DNA of 64,000 bases from Triatoma infestans (Eukaryota; Arthropoda; Insecta; Hemiptera; Reduviidae). Below are positions 10,860-21,769 of this stretch, piece after piece; the first letter of the stretch is position 1; the number at the start of each line of letters is the position of its first letter. Location: the NCBI GenBank assembly GCA_011037195.1, contig JAAEAF010001946.1, forward strand, positions 1 to 64,000. Reading direction: 5' to 3'. The notes under the pieces were generated by a model that searched no databases, had not been told where the DNA came from, and saw nothing but the letters and a program-made list of their open reading frames with translations. The translations under genes were made by a program, and so were the position numbers.

Positions 10860-11510
10860 TATATTTGAACTACAAGCTGAATAAAACGAAAAAAGTGGTA
10901 AGAAATGAAATGGAAAAAACAGGACTATATTGAGCATCTAAAGGAGGATTCTTTACCTTTAGAAAAGTTGGAGAAGAAATACTGATGATGAAGCTTTCTG
11001 AAACTGAAAAGGGTGAATGGATAATAGAAGAAAAGATTGAACCAGATAAGGAGTAAAAAGAAGAATATTTGACTGTCAGAAAAAAGAAAATACATAATAG
11101 AATTAAATATTTTGAACTGGCCTTCTGCATTCACTTTAGAGATATCGACTGTTTACTTGTGGACGAATATATTCGGGAATTTAAAGATAATTCAGGGAAA
11201 TAAACATTGAATAATTTACAAAAGCTGATTTCTGCCAGAAGATTTCTGGTTGGTGCCTTAGACAAATTTATTAAGCGTGAAGGAGATGGAAGTGCTATCA
11301 TATTGGAAGTCATTATATATATATATATAATTCATTTATGGAGGCTGCTTTGATCAAATTAAAAAAAGAAATATTATAGCAAAGCAAGATCCATGATTTG
11401 CTATTTAGTCGAAAAATAAAGAAAGGTAGAAGAGAATATATTGTGATTATTAAGTTGACATAAAAGAAATTGCATGATGACAATTCATTTATAATAGCCA
11501 CCATTACTAC
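10860..11510 (+). pseudogene. Unidentified decayed coding-like stretch
   Basis: Charged, lysine/glutamate-rich segments can be read in broken plus-strand frames: 'LSETEKGEWIIEEKI' near 10995, 'FRDIDCLLVDEYIREF' near 11140 and 'KLISARRFLVGALDKFIKRE' near 11225. The codon pattern is unlike the surrounding AT-rich DNA, and the minus-strand open frames here are its shadows. I do not recognise the family. A dead transposon ORF or a retropseudogene is possible. Confidence 0.3.
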
Positions 11511-11662
11511 AAATGGAATTAATTAAAATCCCTGAGAATTACGGGATAAAAATGAAAAACCTAAAAATTTTGTTGATGGAGTTAAGTTCTAATAAACTGG
11601 AAAATTGTTTTAACATCTGGAGTTTTAACCATTATACCGCGCTTCTTTTTAATGTTTCTTGC

Positions 11663-12012
11663 TGGTTTAATAGGTTTTAGAAGGAGAGAAATGAGTGACG
11701 AAGGGTTTTTGAGAAATAAGCTAGAATGAATGCTGAACACTGTATAATAAAATAGAGGTACAAAACTGCCAGACTATACGTAAATAGAAATTAGGTATCA
11801 GGAGATTTAGGCTGAGTAAAGAAGGAGGTAGTAGCTGGTTGCTGACGCGTTGAAAGTACTATATAAAAACTGTTCTAAAGACTCTCTTGTAGGGCTAGCG
11901 CAGCTGATATATACAGACTCTCCCACTTTAGTCTGGCCTAAGTAGCGAGTGAGATTCTCAATTTTGTCTCTCTCTCTCTTGCTTTAGATCCCTCTTTTCG
12001 GATCCTATTACA
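11663..12012 (+). repeat. LTR-like element, family L2, copy 1
   Basis: It is related over ~340 bp to 55636-55970. Both share 'gctgacgcgttg', 'tgttctaaaga', 'gtagggctagcgc', a TATATA box followed by 'ctcccact', 'agtctggcctaagtagcgag', a (TC)n tract and 'cttcggatcctatta'. The ends TTAATAGG and CCTATTACA are inverted relatives of each other, as in LTRs. A TATA box ~30 bp before a conserved initiation-like segment supports a promoter-bearing LTR. No internal coding region or second LTR is near, so it is probably a solo LTR. Confidence 0.6.
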
Positions 12013-12479
12013 CCGATTTTGATATCTCATTTATCGTCAGAGTATGGCTATCACACAGGACATACAGTGATTATTTTAACTGTGACTTTGCAAAGCACAG
12101 GTTGTGAATATTATGATACACACCTACGAAGAGAGACGGGAAGTTGGTTTAGATGTGGATATATGAAGCACAAAATTTCGTCTTTCACGAAGCAGGCGCC
12201 GAGCGAACTTATGAGCGAAATTATTACTTGTATATTCCTGTGTATGTGTATGCGCGTGCGCTTTGGTATATATATTCAACGTCAATTTATACCTTACTAT
12301 TTTAATGAATCAATAGAGGCGTACCTATTAAACATTTATAACAATACTTGAAGACTGACTGACTATTCGTTGAATCACCTCATTACTATTCAATTATGTA
12401 TGACCACACATAATGATTTAATATTATGTAATCGATATGCATATATAAATGTATGTATCTACATTGTCTCAATCTTTAG
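12013..12479. other. Gene-free stretch
   Basis: The open frame at 12019-12351 begins within the LTR-like neighbour's flank. It has no domain, and no splice or coding signal is convincing. Confidence 0.5.
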
Positions 12480-12722
12480 TGCAAGGCGTATGAAGGGCCA
12501 AGGCTTGTCAGACGGCGATTTTTATTTTTCGGGGCCAGGTAGTAAGTACCCCATCCCCTCCCCCGCCGATTTTTTAAGCCTTCGCTACCTAAGTTCACTA
12601 CTAACTCTAAATCTCCACTTTTTTCATGATGTTGGGTCACTAACATCTTTGCCCTCATGGTAATCGAACCCTGAATTCTCTCACCAAAGGTGAGTGCACT
12701 AGGACCAATGCGTGAGGGCATA
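12480..12722 (-). mobile_element. SINE-A copy 1, tRNA-derived
   Basis: On the minus strand it begins ATGCCCTCACGCATTGGTCC, followed by a GAGAGAATTC, then GGGTTCGATTACC (B box-like), then a ~170-bp body. It matches 40935-41178 along its length: 'gacggcgatttttat' against 'cttcggcgatttttat', and 'catgatgttgggtcac' against 'cacgatgctgggtcaac'. The A box is degraded here and clear in the other copy. Pol III transcription and LINE-dependent copying are known for such elements. Confidence 0.7.
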
Positions 12723-13289
12723 TCCATGTTAAAATTTACAAAATTTATCATATATGAACTTTAAGAAAACAACAAAAAAAAACACCTACTTGGCCTAGTT
12801 ATTGTGGGTTGAAGTCATGTATCAGGTCGAGGGCATTTCTTATAATGTTGGGTAATCTTTCTTCAAATATACATATCATTCAGTATTATAGTATAGTTTT
12901 CGAGAGCAACGAAAATCCAAAACAGTGCTTATTTTTTATGTGACAGCTTTCCTAGTTTTTTGATTTGTACTGCATTCTTGAATGTATTTGTAGATTTTAT
13001 TTTTATTGTTCTACATTCTAGTTTGACATTTATAAATAAAGAAAGCGTCGGAAACTTAAACTACATTTGTTTGATACCTAAGTTGGCTAGTGAGCCGATT
13101 GCTATCTACGAAACTGTAATAGAAGAAAAATGTGAACTTTAAGATTGCTCTATTGGTTCCATCCTTAAGATTTGTAGAATTTTTCATACCTTATTCAACC
13201 TTGTAATTACTGATACGAAAACTCAATCTTTACATTATTTGAAATGTATAAAATAAAATTTAGTAACTGTAATACCACAGTTTTTATAT
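12723..13289. other. Gene-free AT-rich stretch
   Basis: No exon, RNA gene or known repeat is recognised. Confidence 0.5.
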
Positions 13290-13700
13290 GAAAATATCTG
13301 GTGTGAATCACTCATACAATAATTTCTTGCTGTAATTATTAAAGTTCTAATTAATCAATTTGAGGTTTAGAACTGTTTACTACTTGAGTTATGGAAACAA
13401 CTCCTCTAAAACCCCTCAAAAATAAATTTGACTGGAAAAAGTTTCACATCAAAATGGTTTTTATAAATGTTGAATTACATGAAATTTAAGAAAATTGTTG
13501 TAGCGGTTTTTGAGCCAATAGCGAGAAACTAAAAAAAAAAAAACGTACTGTACATAGAAAGAACATTACCAAAAACCTTCGTATCAAAACGGAAATGGCA
13601 CTTAAATGGAATATCTAGTATGCGCTTTGAGATTTTTCGTTTTTTAAATTTTTGAAAGTTTTTATATTTTAAAATAACGATCTTAATTTAGTGTTCATTG
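13290..13700 (-). repeat. R-family remnant
   Basis: It starts ATCTGGTGTGAATCACTCATAC, the diverged R end (consensus ATCTGGTGTGAAACACTCAC). R-like phrases such as 'aaaacccctcaaaaa' and 'atcaaaatggtttttat' follow. Confidence 0.55.
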
Positions 13701-13764
13701 GCTTGAAAATGAATTTAACTTGTAAACTTTGAAAAATGAAATTGAATGGAAAATGGGAGTCCCA

Positions 13765-14560
13765 CTAGATGAAAGCACCGCAGTTAATCTCGGAGTTACG
13801 TGAATCACTTATTAATTGTCGGCTGAAGAAGTTGAAGATGAAGAAGTTGCCTGCTTTATGGCCTACAACTTCGAAGGGGTTTCCGAATTTGGACCTAGAA
13901 AGAAATTGGAATAAATGTCAACACATGTATGGGGGCCAATTAACATGTTCCTATTTTGATAGTAGACGACAGCGTAATAATTATTGGACATTCTAACGTC
14001 AAGTATCTGGGAACTATATCAAATGAAGACGTGAAAGACGTACTTGTTGTGAAGACGTGAAGGACAAAATAATAAAAGGATGAGCAGTTAGACAGACACT
14101 ATATTCTGTACTTTGGAACGACGCTGTATGTGTTCCCACAAAACAAAAAATGTACGCCTCCACAGAGTGGAAAGCTAAATGTTATGTGAATTCGAGGCAT
14201 GGATATTGACTGCAAGGCTGTGAATGTTCTTAATACGCCGGAAATGGGATATCGGAGACGGTGTTTGGAAAAGACAATCTTGACAGGGTCCCAAATGTTG
14301 TCATTAGGCAAATCGCCGGCCTGAAACATACCAGATAGGATTAAAGAGATGCTATGTATGGGTATGCAATTCCTCATGCACGCTTCTAAAAAAGGCCCTA
14401 AACTTGGAACCTAAAAGGCAAAAAAGCTGACGTCCGCAGAATAGCTGGCATGCCCAGAAGAGAGGTCATGACAGCACTAGGACCATGCGACATCCAGGAT
14501 AGGAATGTTTGGCTATTTGGTGAAAAAGAAGAAGAAATTTTGTTCACCCACTCTAAGAGA
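13765..14560 (+). mobile_element. LINE fragment: RT thumb to C-terminus
   Basis: 'VKYLGTISNEDVKD' at about 13998 matches the conserved KYLGxxIS turn after the RT palm. It is followed by 'IIKGRAV'-like and 'TKQKMYAS' segments, 'NVLNTPEMGYRRRC' near 14225 (family: ALEMxxWRR), and 'RNVWLFG' near 14505 (family: DRxxWxLG). There are at least five frame changes. The order of motifs is intact, so this is one old copy truncated at its 5' end. It could belong to the same RTE-like group as the split LINE at 2.6-4.6 kb. Confidence 0.7.
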
Positions 14561-14736
14561 GAGAGAGAGTGATAGGGTTGAGAGATCATTCGTTATTTTT
14601 TGTTTTTGTTTTGATCGGCGCATCGACAGCTGTGGTCATTAGCGTCATCATTCGTTATTCTTCCTAAGTCTGTAAGAGATAATAAAAAAGCATCAGAGAC
14701 ATTTTCCATGGTAGCCTGCTTCATTTTGTGGTCATC

Positions 14737-14768
14737 GACCGGTTTCGGGCGTTTCGCACATTCTTCAG
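14737..14768 (-). ncRNA. Hammerhead-ribozyme-like core, copy 3 (minus)
   Basis: On the minus strand: CTGAAGA, then a stem II carrying GCG/CGC around AAA, then CGAAACCGGTC. It is the mirror of the plus copy at 14901-14930 with a partly decayed stem II. Confidence 0.45.
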
Positions 14769-14900
14769 GATGCGTTTTTCAGACAGTTTGTGACAACACA
14801 GATCTCGAGAGAGTCACTTAGTTCACTAACTCAGAGTTAGAGTTAGTTTGAAACTAAGTTACTCTCGAGTCTGTGTTGTCACACTGTCTGAAAACGCATC

Positions 14901-14930
14901 CTGAAGATGGGCGAACGCCCGAAACCGGTC
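14901..14930 (+). ncRNA. Hammerhead-ribozyme-like core, copy 2 (plus)
   Basis: CTGAAGA at 14901-14907, one extra T, a perfect GGGCG/CGCCC stem II with an AA loop, GAAA at 14921-14924, then CCGGTC. Stem III is the palindrome ACCGGT. This is the best-formed copy. Confidence 0.5.
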
Positions 14931-14980
14931 GATGACCACAAAATGAAGCAGGCTACCACGGAAAATGTCTCTGATGCTTT

Positions 14981-16280
14981 CCAGCCCTGCGGAACCAACC
15001 ACCACAACAGATAATAAAAAAGACCCAAGATTGGCGTTAGTGAAGTTGTTTTTATTAAAATAATGGAAGCATCTTTGGAAATATAACCATTAGAACAATC
15101 ATAAAAAAAAAAACACATCTTGGCATGAAGTTGAAATATGGCTGTGTGCGTGTGAGTACCTTTGCATAGTTTTGGAATCCTCAAATTTGATTGAAAACAA
15201 AGAACGACATTAAGCAGAGGGTTTCGTATTATTTTCTTTTAAACAAAGTAAAAATATTTTTCCAAATCATGAGCTGATAAATTTCTCTAACAAATAGTTT
15301 GAAAGTTACGTGTTGAAATTAATAGAAAAGGTTGCTTCATAATTATAACATTTTGCCTATTCTATTTCTAGGTTCAGCTTTTTTATTGTTGTAATTGTAA
15401 TCCAGCTATCACATAATGGTAAAATATTTGTTGAACAACATATTGTGCGAAAAAATAATAAAATGTTTAACAAATAAATAAAAGAACCAATGAAGAGAAT
15501 AGAAATAAATGAACCAATCCTAGAAAAGAACAGGTAACAATTAAAGGGAAAAAGGAGAGGATATTCCAAAGGGACTAATTGAAGGAAATTGTACACTTAA
15601 TTGCTATTAAGGATCTAGGCTCTGTAGGCACTTTTCCCTCCAAATCCCGATCTAAAAGTAATCTTATCCTTTTCTTTATATCCCCATTGTTTGTCTCTCT
15701 TTTCAATTATTAAATAATTCAGGTGTATAATCCAGCCAGATGTTTCACTGATTAATCGTTCCTGTTTCTCTTCTTTTATTGTTGAGTTTACCACTAACTT
15801 TTTTCTTTAATTGATGGTAAATAAAAAATATTTCATTTATGAATGAAAAAAATGAATGGGTTTTCGGCCCATAAGTTCTTGGGATTCATTTTTGAAACAG
15901 GTCATTGACTGGTTTTTAACTTTTACCTGTCGGCTTTTATGTTTGGAAAAGTTTGAAATTGTTTACCAGTTTGAATTCTTTGGTGAGTGTATTATGCTTT
16001 GCCTGTATGCTGAATGGTGATAGTTTCTCACTAGTAAGTCTTCAAGACCGATGGGTTAATATATGTTTCAGGTCGCTGACCATAAAATGATGTAAGAAAA
16101 AACTTACAGACAGTGGGGGGACTTCATGGACTTAAGAGCACACATCTTACACTATGAAATCATTCTAGGCAGTAATAATGATAATATTTTCTATTTCCAT
16201 TCTAAATTTGAAAAGTATTTAAAAAGACAAAATATTAACAGAATTCTCCAGTCTAATTTCTTTCTGCTAGCATCTACCTT
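14981..16280. other. Gene-free AT-rich stretch
   Basis: No convincing coding frame is found. The minus-strand frames at 14879-15184 and 15357-15596 lack motifs, and the first overlaps the palindrome. Confidence 0.55.
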
Positions 16281-16284
16281 CATT

Positions 16285-16720
16285 CTACTTTTTTACATTC
16301 CCATAATGTCTAGTAAGAGGAAATATTACGAAAGCGTCAAATTTTGGAAATTTCCATTTTCACCGGAAGTATATATATATATATATTTGAAGTCCCATGA
16401 GTACGAAAAAAAGTTTTTAGCGAATCGTCAGTATAATATGTATGTATTGTGTGTTTGTTTGTTTGTTTGTTAGTGAATAAGAACAAAACTATTTCGAAAA
16501 CAAAAAATCGCAACAAGTTCAAACTTGAGATCCGTTCTGACTCGGGTTTTGATCAAAATCCGTTCCCTGAAAGAATGACTTTATTATTTTTTTATTTTCA
16601 GTTCTTCGCGAATTTCTCTAAAACGCTTCCTAGATTTTTTTTTTATTTATACACGTAAAGGCCGATCACTTTTATTTGAAACATTTTTCTAGGAAATTTG
16701 ATTATTGTTGGGTTCTGTAA
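16285..16720 (+). repeat. R-family remnant with internal (TA)n
   Basis: 'tagtaagaggaaatattacg', 'gcgtcaaattttgg', 'cattttcaccggaagtatat', 'ttttagcgaa' and 'aatcgcaacaagttcaaactt' follow R order. A (TA)n tract has expanded at 16371-16386. Confidence 0.65.
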
Positions 16721-17980
16721 TTATGGAGAATGTAATATTAATTTAAATAAAACGATGTATTATAACACTAGATTGATGGAACGATTAGGAAACAAAAAAA
16801 AAAAAAAGAATTAATTACCCCCTCCCAAGAATTCCTGTGACATAAAATGAGAATTGAATTGTTAGATACTTGGGAGTTCAAAATACATACCATAAATTTT
16901 TGATATAATCATCTTAATAATTCTAATCACTTTCATTATAAAGATTTTAGAACGTAAGTTTTTTAAATAAAGAATAAAGATTCTATGAAAGTATAAAGAA
17001 TATATCAAAAGAACTAAACCCTTTTAAGAAACTGACCATAAAATGGAAATGATAATGCAAAAAAAAGTAAGAGAATATAAATCGAACAAAACCTGCAAGT
17101 TTTAGAAACTAAAAGACGACGGAAGGGGAAAGAGCATTAGAAGATTTAAGTTTATAACTGGTTATAGTATTATGGGAAGTAACAAAACTGCAATATCCTG
17201 CCGCCTGCCGGGCAGCTACGGCCTCTTGATGACATCATACATGCTTTTATGTGTATATAATGCTCTGACTACATACACGCACTGCTGCTTTATATGCACC
17301 ATTATCGTAGCAATGCCCATTCTAAAAGAAATACTACTTTCTTTTTTACTTCTGCATAACCATGGATTCTGGGGTTTGTTTTTTTTTTTCATTGGAAAAA
17401 TCAATCCATGTTTTCGTCTAAACTTCGCAGATAAATCTTTAAAGCTGTAAAGTTTAGTTTACTAAACTGCTAATTTATACAAGCCAAAATTAACTTATAT
17501 TTATATGTGTTCGAGCTGATTTGAAGACGTTGTATTATTGTTAAAATTTTTTTTATATGTGGGAGTAGTTTTGGTCCATCAAAGTTGTTAATCAAAAATA
17601 ATTTAAAAACACTAATATTAATATATAATATATTATAGCAATTTTATCTAAACTTTAAAAAAATTAACACTATAACTTTGAATTAAAATTTAAAATTTAA
17701 CAATAATTTTAAACATTATATTTTTTTTTTCTAAATTAGTTAATTGAAAATTCAGAACTGTGATTATTTTAATGGCAGGATTAAACAACTTTTTACTCTC
17801 TAGAGATTAAAGGTACGTCTTTAGTCAGTGATGTTAGTTGAATAATATCCACATTATTCAACTTTCTTAAAAAAAAAAAAATACTCCCGTTTTATGAATA
17901 ATACATTAGCGGGTGCTTACCATGCATCATATTAACTTTAAATATATACATAATAATAACGCCTTCCAACCAACAGAAAT
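16721..17980. other. Gene-free AT-rich stretch
   Basis: It contains a small hairpin at 17838-17861 (ttgaataat/attattcaa) and several homopolymers, and nothing coding that I can support. Confidence 0.5.
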
Positions 17981-17984
17981 CTGG

Positions 17985-18060
17985 TGTGTATAAAAAAAAT
18001 CTGGTGTGAAACACTCACAAGACTTTCCTCTTACTGCATATATCATAATTTTAATTTTAA
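17985..18060 (-). repeat. R-family terminal fragment
   Basis: AAATCTGGTGTGAAACACTC, then ACAAGACTTTCCTCTTACTG, is the R terminus as in 9175-9212 (opposite strand). A short partial duplication, 'aatctggtgtgtataaaa', lies just upstream. Confidence 0.6.
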
Positions 18061-18084
18061 TAGTTTTTTTTTAACTTAGAATAC

Positions 18085-19030
18085 GAGGGTCATTCAGTAA
18101 GAAATGAGACAAATCGCAGTAGCTCAGAAACGGTTTGTTCAATCAATACAATAGTTTTAGTGCGCCAAGTTGGCATCCTTCTGTGCGTCAAGTTTCTCAT
18201 CAGCAGGATTTGGTAAACATAACCTCAAATGTATTCAGTTAACAATGGCGAGTCCGCTCGAGATTGCTCCTCGGAAGAACAACGCTCAGTGGTTAGATTT
18301 TTAGTTGCAGAGGGTATCATAGGTAGTGAATGAAATGTACGAAAAAATTTTAAAAGTGTTAAAAGTGCGGTTGAAGTTGCAACTTCCTCCCTCGAATCTC
18401 GCATTAACGCGTAAAAATTCAGGTGTATTACTGTTGAAGTGATAGCCGAAGAAGATGCACGCGAATGTTGGAACTGTCCATAACATTATTCAAATTAAGC
18501 TCAGTACAAGAAAACTTGTGCGATATGACTTACGGACACCCACAAAGAAACCAGGTTTCAAATGAAGCCAGTCAACAGTTGAAAGAACGATGTTTAATTC
18601 AAAAAGAATTTTTCAGTAGAATTAGTAGAATTATAACATATGATGAAATATGGATACACACAGTTTCGAGCTGGAGTCTAAGCTTCAAAGCCTTGAGTGG
18701 AAGCATACGAGTTCTCCCACTCGAAAGAAATTCAAGACCCAGCCGTTTGCAGGGGTAAAGTCATGCATACAGTATTCTAGAATCCACAAATTCTCTTATC
18801 GACGGAATTTCCTATGAATAAAATGGAACATTCGTCCTCAACTGGTGCACCCAATAAATTTTGAAGTCACCAAAGTCTGTGTCCAAGTAAAACAATTATT
18901 TAGAACGTGTCAAAAAACAGTAAAAGAAGCCGTAGAAATGCCTAAAGAGAAAAATTGCTTAAGTAGAGAGATGTAGGACTCTCAGAGAGTTTGAACAATC
19001 TGCGATTTTCCATTTGTGAGTTACGCACAC
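18085..19030 (+). mobile_element. Decayed mariner transposon, copy 1
   Basis: The 5' terminus is TACGAGGGTCATTCAGTAAG, typical of mariner inverted repeats, and an ATGGCGAGTC start lies near 18244. Broken frames read 'SSEEQRSVVRFLVAEGIIGS' (N-terminal helix-turn-helix region). Later come 'TYDEIWIH' near 18640, the first catalytic aspartate block (T-x-DExWIH), and 'KFKTQPSAGKVM'-like sequence near 18735. Many stops and frameshifts. No matching 3' inverted repeat is seen, so the right end is lost near 19030. The open frame 18465-18758 is part of it. Confidence 0.8.
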
Positions 19031-20030
19031 ACACATCAATTTCATAAATAAATAAAAATTAGTGAATAGACGAAGAATATGTATTAGTAATTAGTAAATT
19101 ATTATATTAGGAAAATTAAATATAATAGTAAATTTCAGTTATTAGTAAATTACTTATTATTATTATTAGTAATATACGTTACTAGAGCAAGGTGATACTT
19201 TCTATTAGGTATGTTTAGTGTAGCCTGGAAGAAATCGTCTTTTTAGCCCATATTAACTACATGTTTGTGTACAAGACTTTATCAGTTTTCTGCGAAATAT
19301 ATTGCTTATCACGTTAGAATATTTGCCACTGCAGGAGTTAAATATGTTAATAGCAGTTTAGTGGATACCCTGCCACTGTTCGCGAAATGTCAAGTCCGTC
19401 TTGTTTGGAGGGTTGTTCCGAAACAGTTATACCTGTAAGAACATTATTACGAAATTTTATTTTTATTGTAGGATACTAAAAGGAAGGGAAGTTGCATTAC
19501 TTTCTGAAATTATTCTGTGTGTAAGAAGAGGACCACCCGTGGCCTATAATTGTCTTCCAAATTGGTGTTATACAGTTCTTGATAAGGATGACAACCTTTC
19601 ATTACAACTTCCATTATTAGTTACTTTCTTTTTCTTTTTTTTCCACAATACTCCCCATTGTTATATAAACATCTAAGAAAATGCAAAAGGAAAAAATAGT
19701 AATTACAAGTTCATTCTTTACCTTTCAAAATTTTGTACTAATTTGATTGTTAGTTGAGTATAATTTTGAGTAAAAATTAAATATATCTCCTAGTGTTTTT
19801 GTTTGTTGATGTGAGCAGCTTATTTTATGTTTAATACTAATAGTTTCCAACCTATTTAACATTTTATTAATGGTCAAGTTGTTTAAGTTACTTGGTATAA
19901 TAAAGGCAAAAACACTGTCTCTAGATTTTCAGTAAATTGAAATCTACCATTATGGAAACACGAGATATATGTTGTCATGATATATATATATATATTAAAA
20001 TAAAGTTTACTCCATCATTTAATGACTAAA
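19031..20030. other. Gene-free stretch between two mariner remnants
   Basis: The stretch holds AT-rich filler, a 'ttattattattattag' run near 19150 and a (TA)n at 19979-19994. No coding support. Confidence 0.5.
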
Positions 20031-20412
20031 GATTTATCATATCAAGTATATCATTATATTGGTTTGTGTGCAGTGTATGAAGTAACTATTCTCTTTCTTG
20101 CCAATCTTACAGCAATTGTACGACCTGTACACTTTAAACATTCTTTCGTGGATATCACTACCTCTGGATACCCTCTACAATTAAAAATCCAATCATTGAG
20201 CGTTGTTCTTCCGAGGTGCAATGCTCGAAAGGGACTCGCCATTGTTAACTGAATACATTTGAGGTTATGCTTACCAAAATACTCTCGAACAGCTGATGAG
20301 AAACTAAGTAGGAGGATGCCAACCTAACGCACTGAAATTATTGTATTGATTAAACAAAACCGTTTCTGAACTACAGCGATTTGTCTCGTTACTTATTGAA
20401 TTGACCCTCGTA
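20031..20412 (-). mobile_element. Decayed mariner transposon, copy 2 (5' part only)
   Basis: The reverse complement begins TACGAGGGTCAATTCAATAAG at 20412 and matches copy 1 over ~230 bp: 'cgagacaaatcgctgtagttcag', 'gcataacctcaaatgtattc' and 'aacaatggcgagtcc'. Only the 5' UTR and about 60 codons remain. With copy 1 it makes an inverted pair 2.3 kb apart. Confidence 0.8.
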
Positions 20413-20469
20413 TTGAATGCCTTCCTTAAAGCATTAACAAACATTTAAACAAGGATTTTTTTTTTTTTT

Positions 20470-21060
20470 TTAGCGTGGGGGCCAACGCACTGCGACCTTG
20501 ATCCGATCTATTGTGCTATGCCCCCTGAGTGCCGCAGGGCTGCCCACAGCACCTGAACGGATGTCCAATTGAACATCCGTTCTACAGCACCTCCATCAGT
20601 CTGAGATGCCTAAGGAACCCCAGTATTCTGACGGGCTCTAGAGAGGGTATGTCCCCCTCCTCCACCTGGTAGCTGCCCAGATTCCTGAACCTTCTCTGAG
20701 TGGCAGCCTCACAGTCTGGGTAGGAGTTGTAGTGGAGTTTCCTCCAGCTCCCCACAGAATCTGCATGAGCTTTCACTTTCCAAACCTAGCTTACCAGGTG
20801 CCTCTAAGTCGGCAATGCCCGTGAGGAAACCCGTAAGAACACGGAGCTTGTTCTTGCTCAATCCAATGCAGGCCTCCGAACTCCGTTGGTTATAATTCCC
20901 AAGCAGATCTTGGCCTGCCGCAAACCGGGGAGGGTACCAGAGTTGAGATCTCTTCGTTCCTTCTCCTTCTAAGTTCCTCCACAGAAACTGGTCGCTAATC
21001 CCATAAAAAGGTTCCGGCCCCAGAAGTGGGGTCGTAGCGCGTATTTGTTAGGTTAGTTGT
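20470..21060 (-). mobile_element. LINE C-terminus and 3' end
   Basis: Minus-strand translation gives 'GAGTFLWD', a helical segment, then 'KNKLRVLTGFLTG' near 20850 (family motif LxGxLTGHCxL), then 'CEAATQRRFRNLGSYQVEEG' at 20660-20720 and 'LGFLRHLRLME', the end of ORF2. The 3' UTR contains 'aggtcgcagtgcgttggccc' and finishes in an A-rich tail (T run at 20458-20471 on the plus strand). Frames are broken. It belongs to the same RNase-H LINE group as 24.6 and 59.7 kb. Confidence 0.75.
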
Positions 21061-21069
21061 TTGATAAAA

Positions 21070-21560
21070 TAAAAAAGCTCGTGTAAAACACTCACACGAC
21101 TTTCTCTTACTTCACATATTGCTCATTGGTCCTAAGTAAAATATAGTGGTGATGAGGGGCGAAGGGACAAGTACCAAAGTACCAACCCATATATTTGAAA
21201 TTTAACGACACAAATTCCACAAAAGTATCTGAAATCAATTTTTTTTTTTTTTTTTCAAATTAAAATGATAGGTTTACATCTGTGCAGGTAGTATGCCAAG
21301 TACAAAGGAAATCGTTTTAGTCGATTTCGCGATAACCCCAAATAATTCAAAAAACTATTCTTAGTAAAGTGCACTTCCGGTTAACCGATTTCCTTGAAAT
21401 TTCTAGCATTTTTAATATTGTATAAATGTTAGAACCATACATTGAATTGAAGTAGTAGTTTAGAGCAAAACTTAAAGTTACTGACCTCCCCCCAACCCCC
21501 AAAAAATCGATTTTCCTAGGAAAATTTTCAGATTAAAGTAATAGAATAGAAGAGTGTTCT
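21070..21560 (-). repeat. R-family remnant
   Basis: It begins GCTCGTGTAAAACACTCACAC, then GACTTTCTCTTAC (R terminus). It continues with 'cacttccggttaaccgattt' and a C-rich line near 21490 (reverse of the R G-rich line). Confidence 0.65.
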
Positions 21561-21769
21561 AATGAAAAAATAATTACAAAAAAGGTACAATCGTAGAAAT
21601 AAATTTACACTTATAAGACAATGGATACCTGTCCGTCTGCCAAGTTAGCCAAGTAATAAATTTAAATTTCTTTTTACATCATTAAAAACTCAACATTAAA
21701 ACAGAAACCATAAACTAAACAAGTTATATATCAAGAGTGTAACGTGACAAAAGAAAAAGAAAATATAAA

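Larger units (their letters stand above)
14688..14980. mobile_element. 0.3-kb palindromic element with hammerhead-like cores in both arms
   Basis: The arms (14688-14824 and about 14850-14980) are near reverse complements around a ~25-bp centre rich in 'agttagagttag'. Shared blocks include 'agcatcagagacattttcc', 'gtagcctgcttcattttgtg' and 'gtgacaacacag' with their complements. Each arm carries a CTGAAGA-stem-GAAACCGGTC motif pointing towards its outer end. The transcript would fold into one long hairpin. Confidence 0.75.

Noticed and set aside
12019..12351. 110-codon ORF as a gene
   Set aside because: No domain, no splice context, cysteine/isoleucine-rich translation of a (GT)n-like tract.
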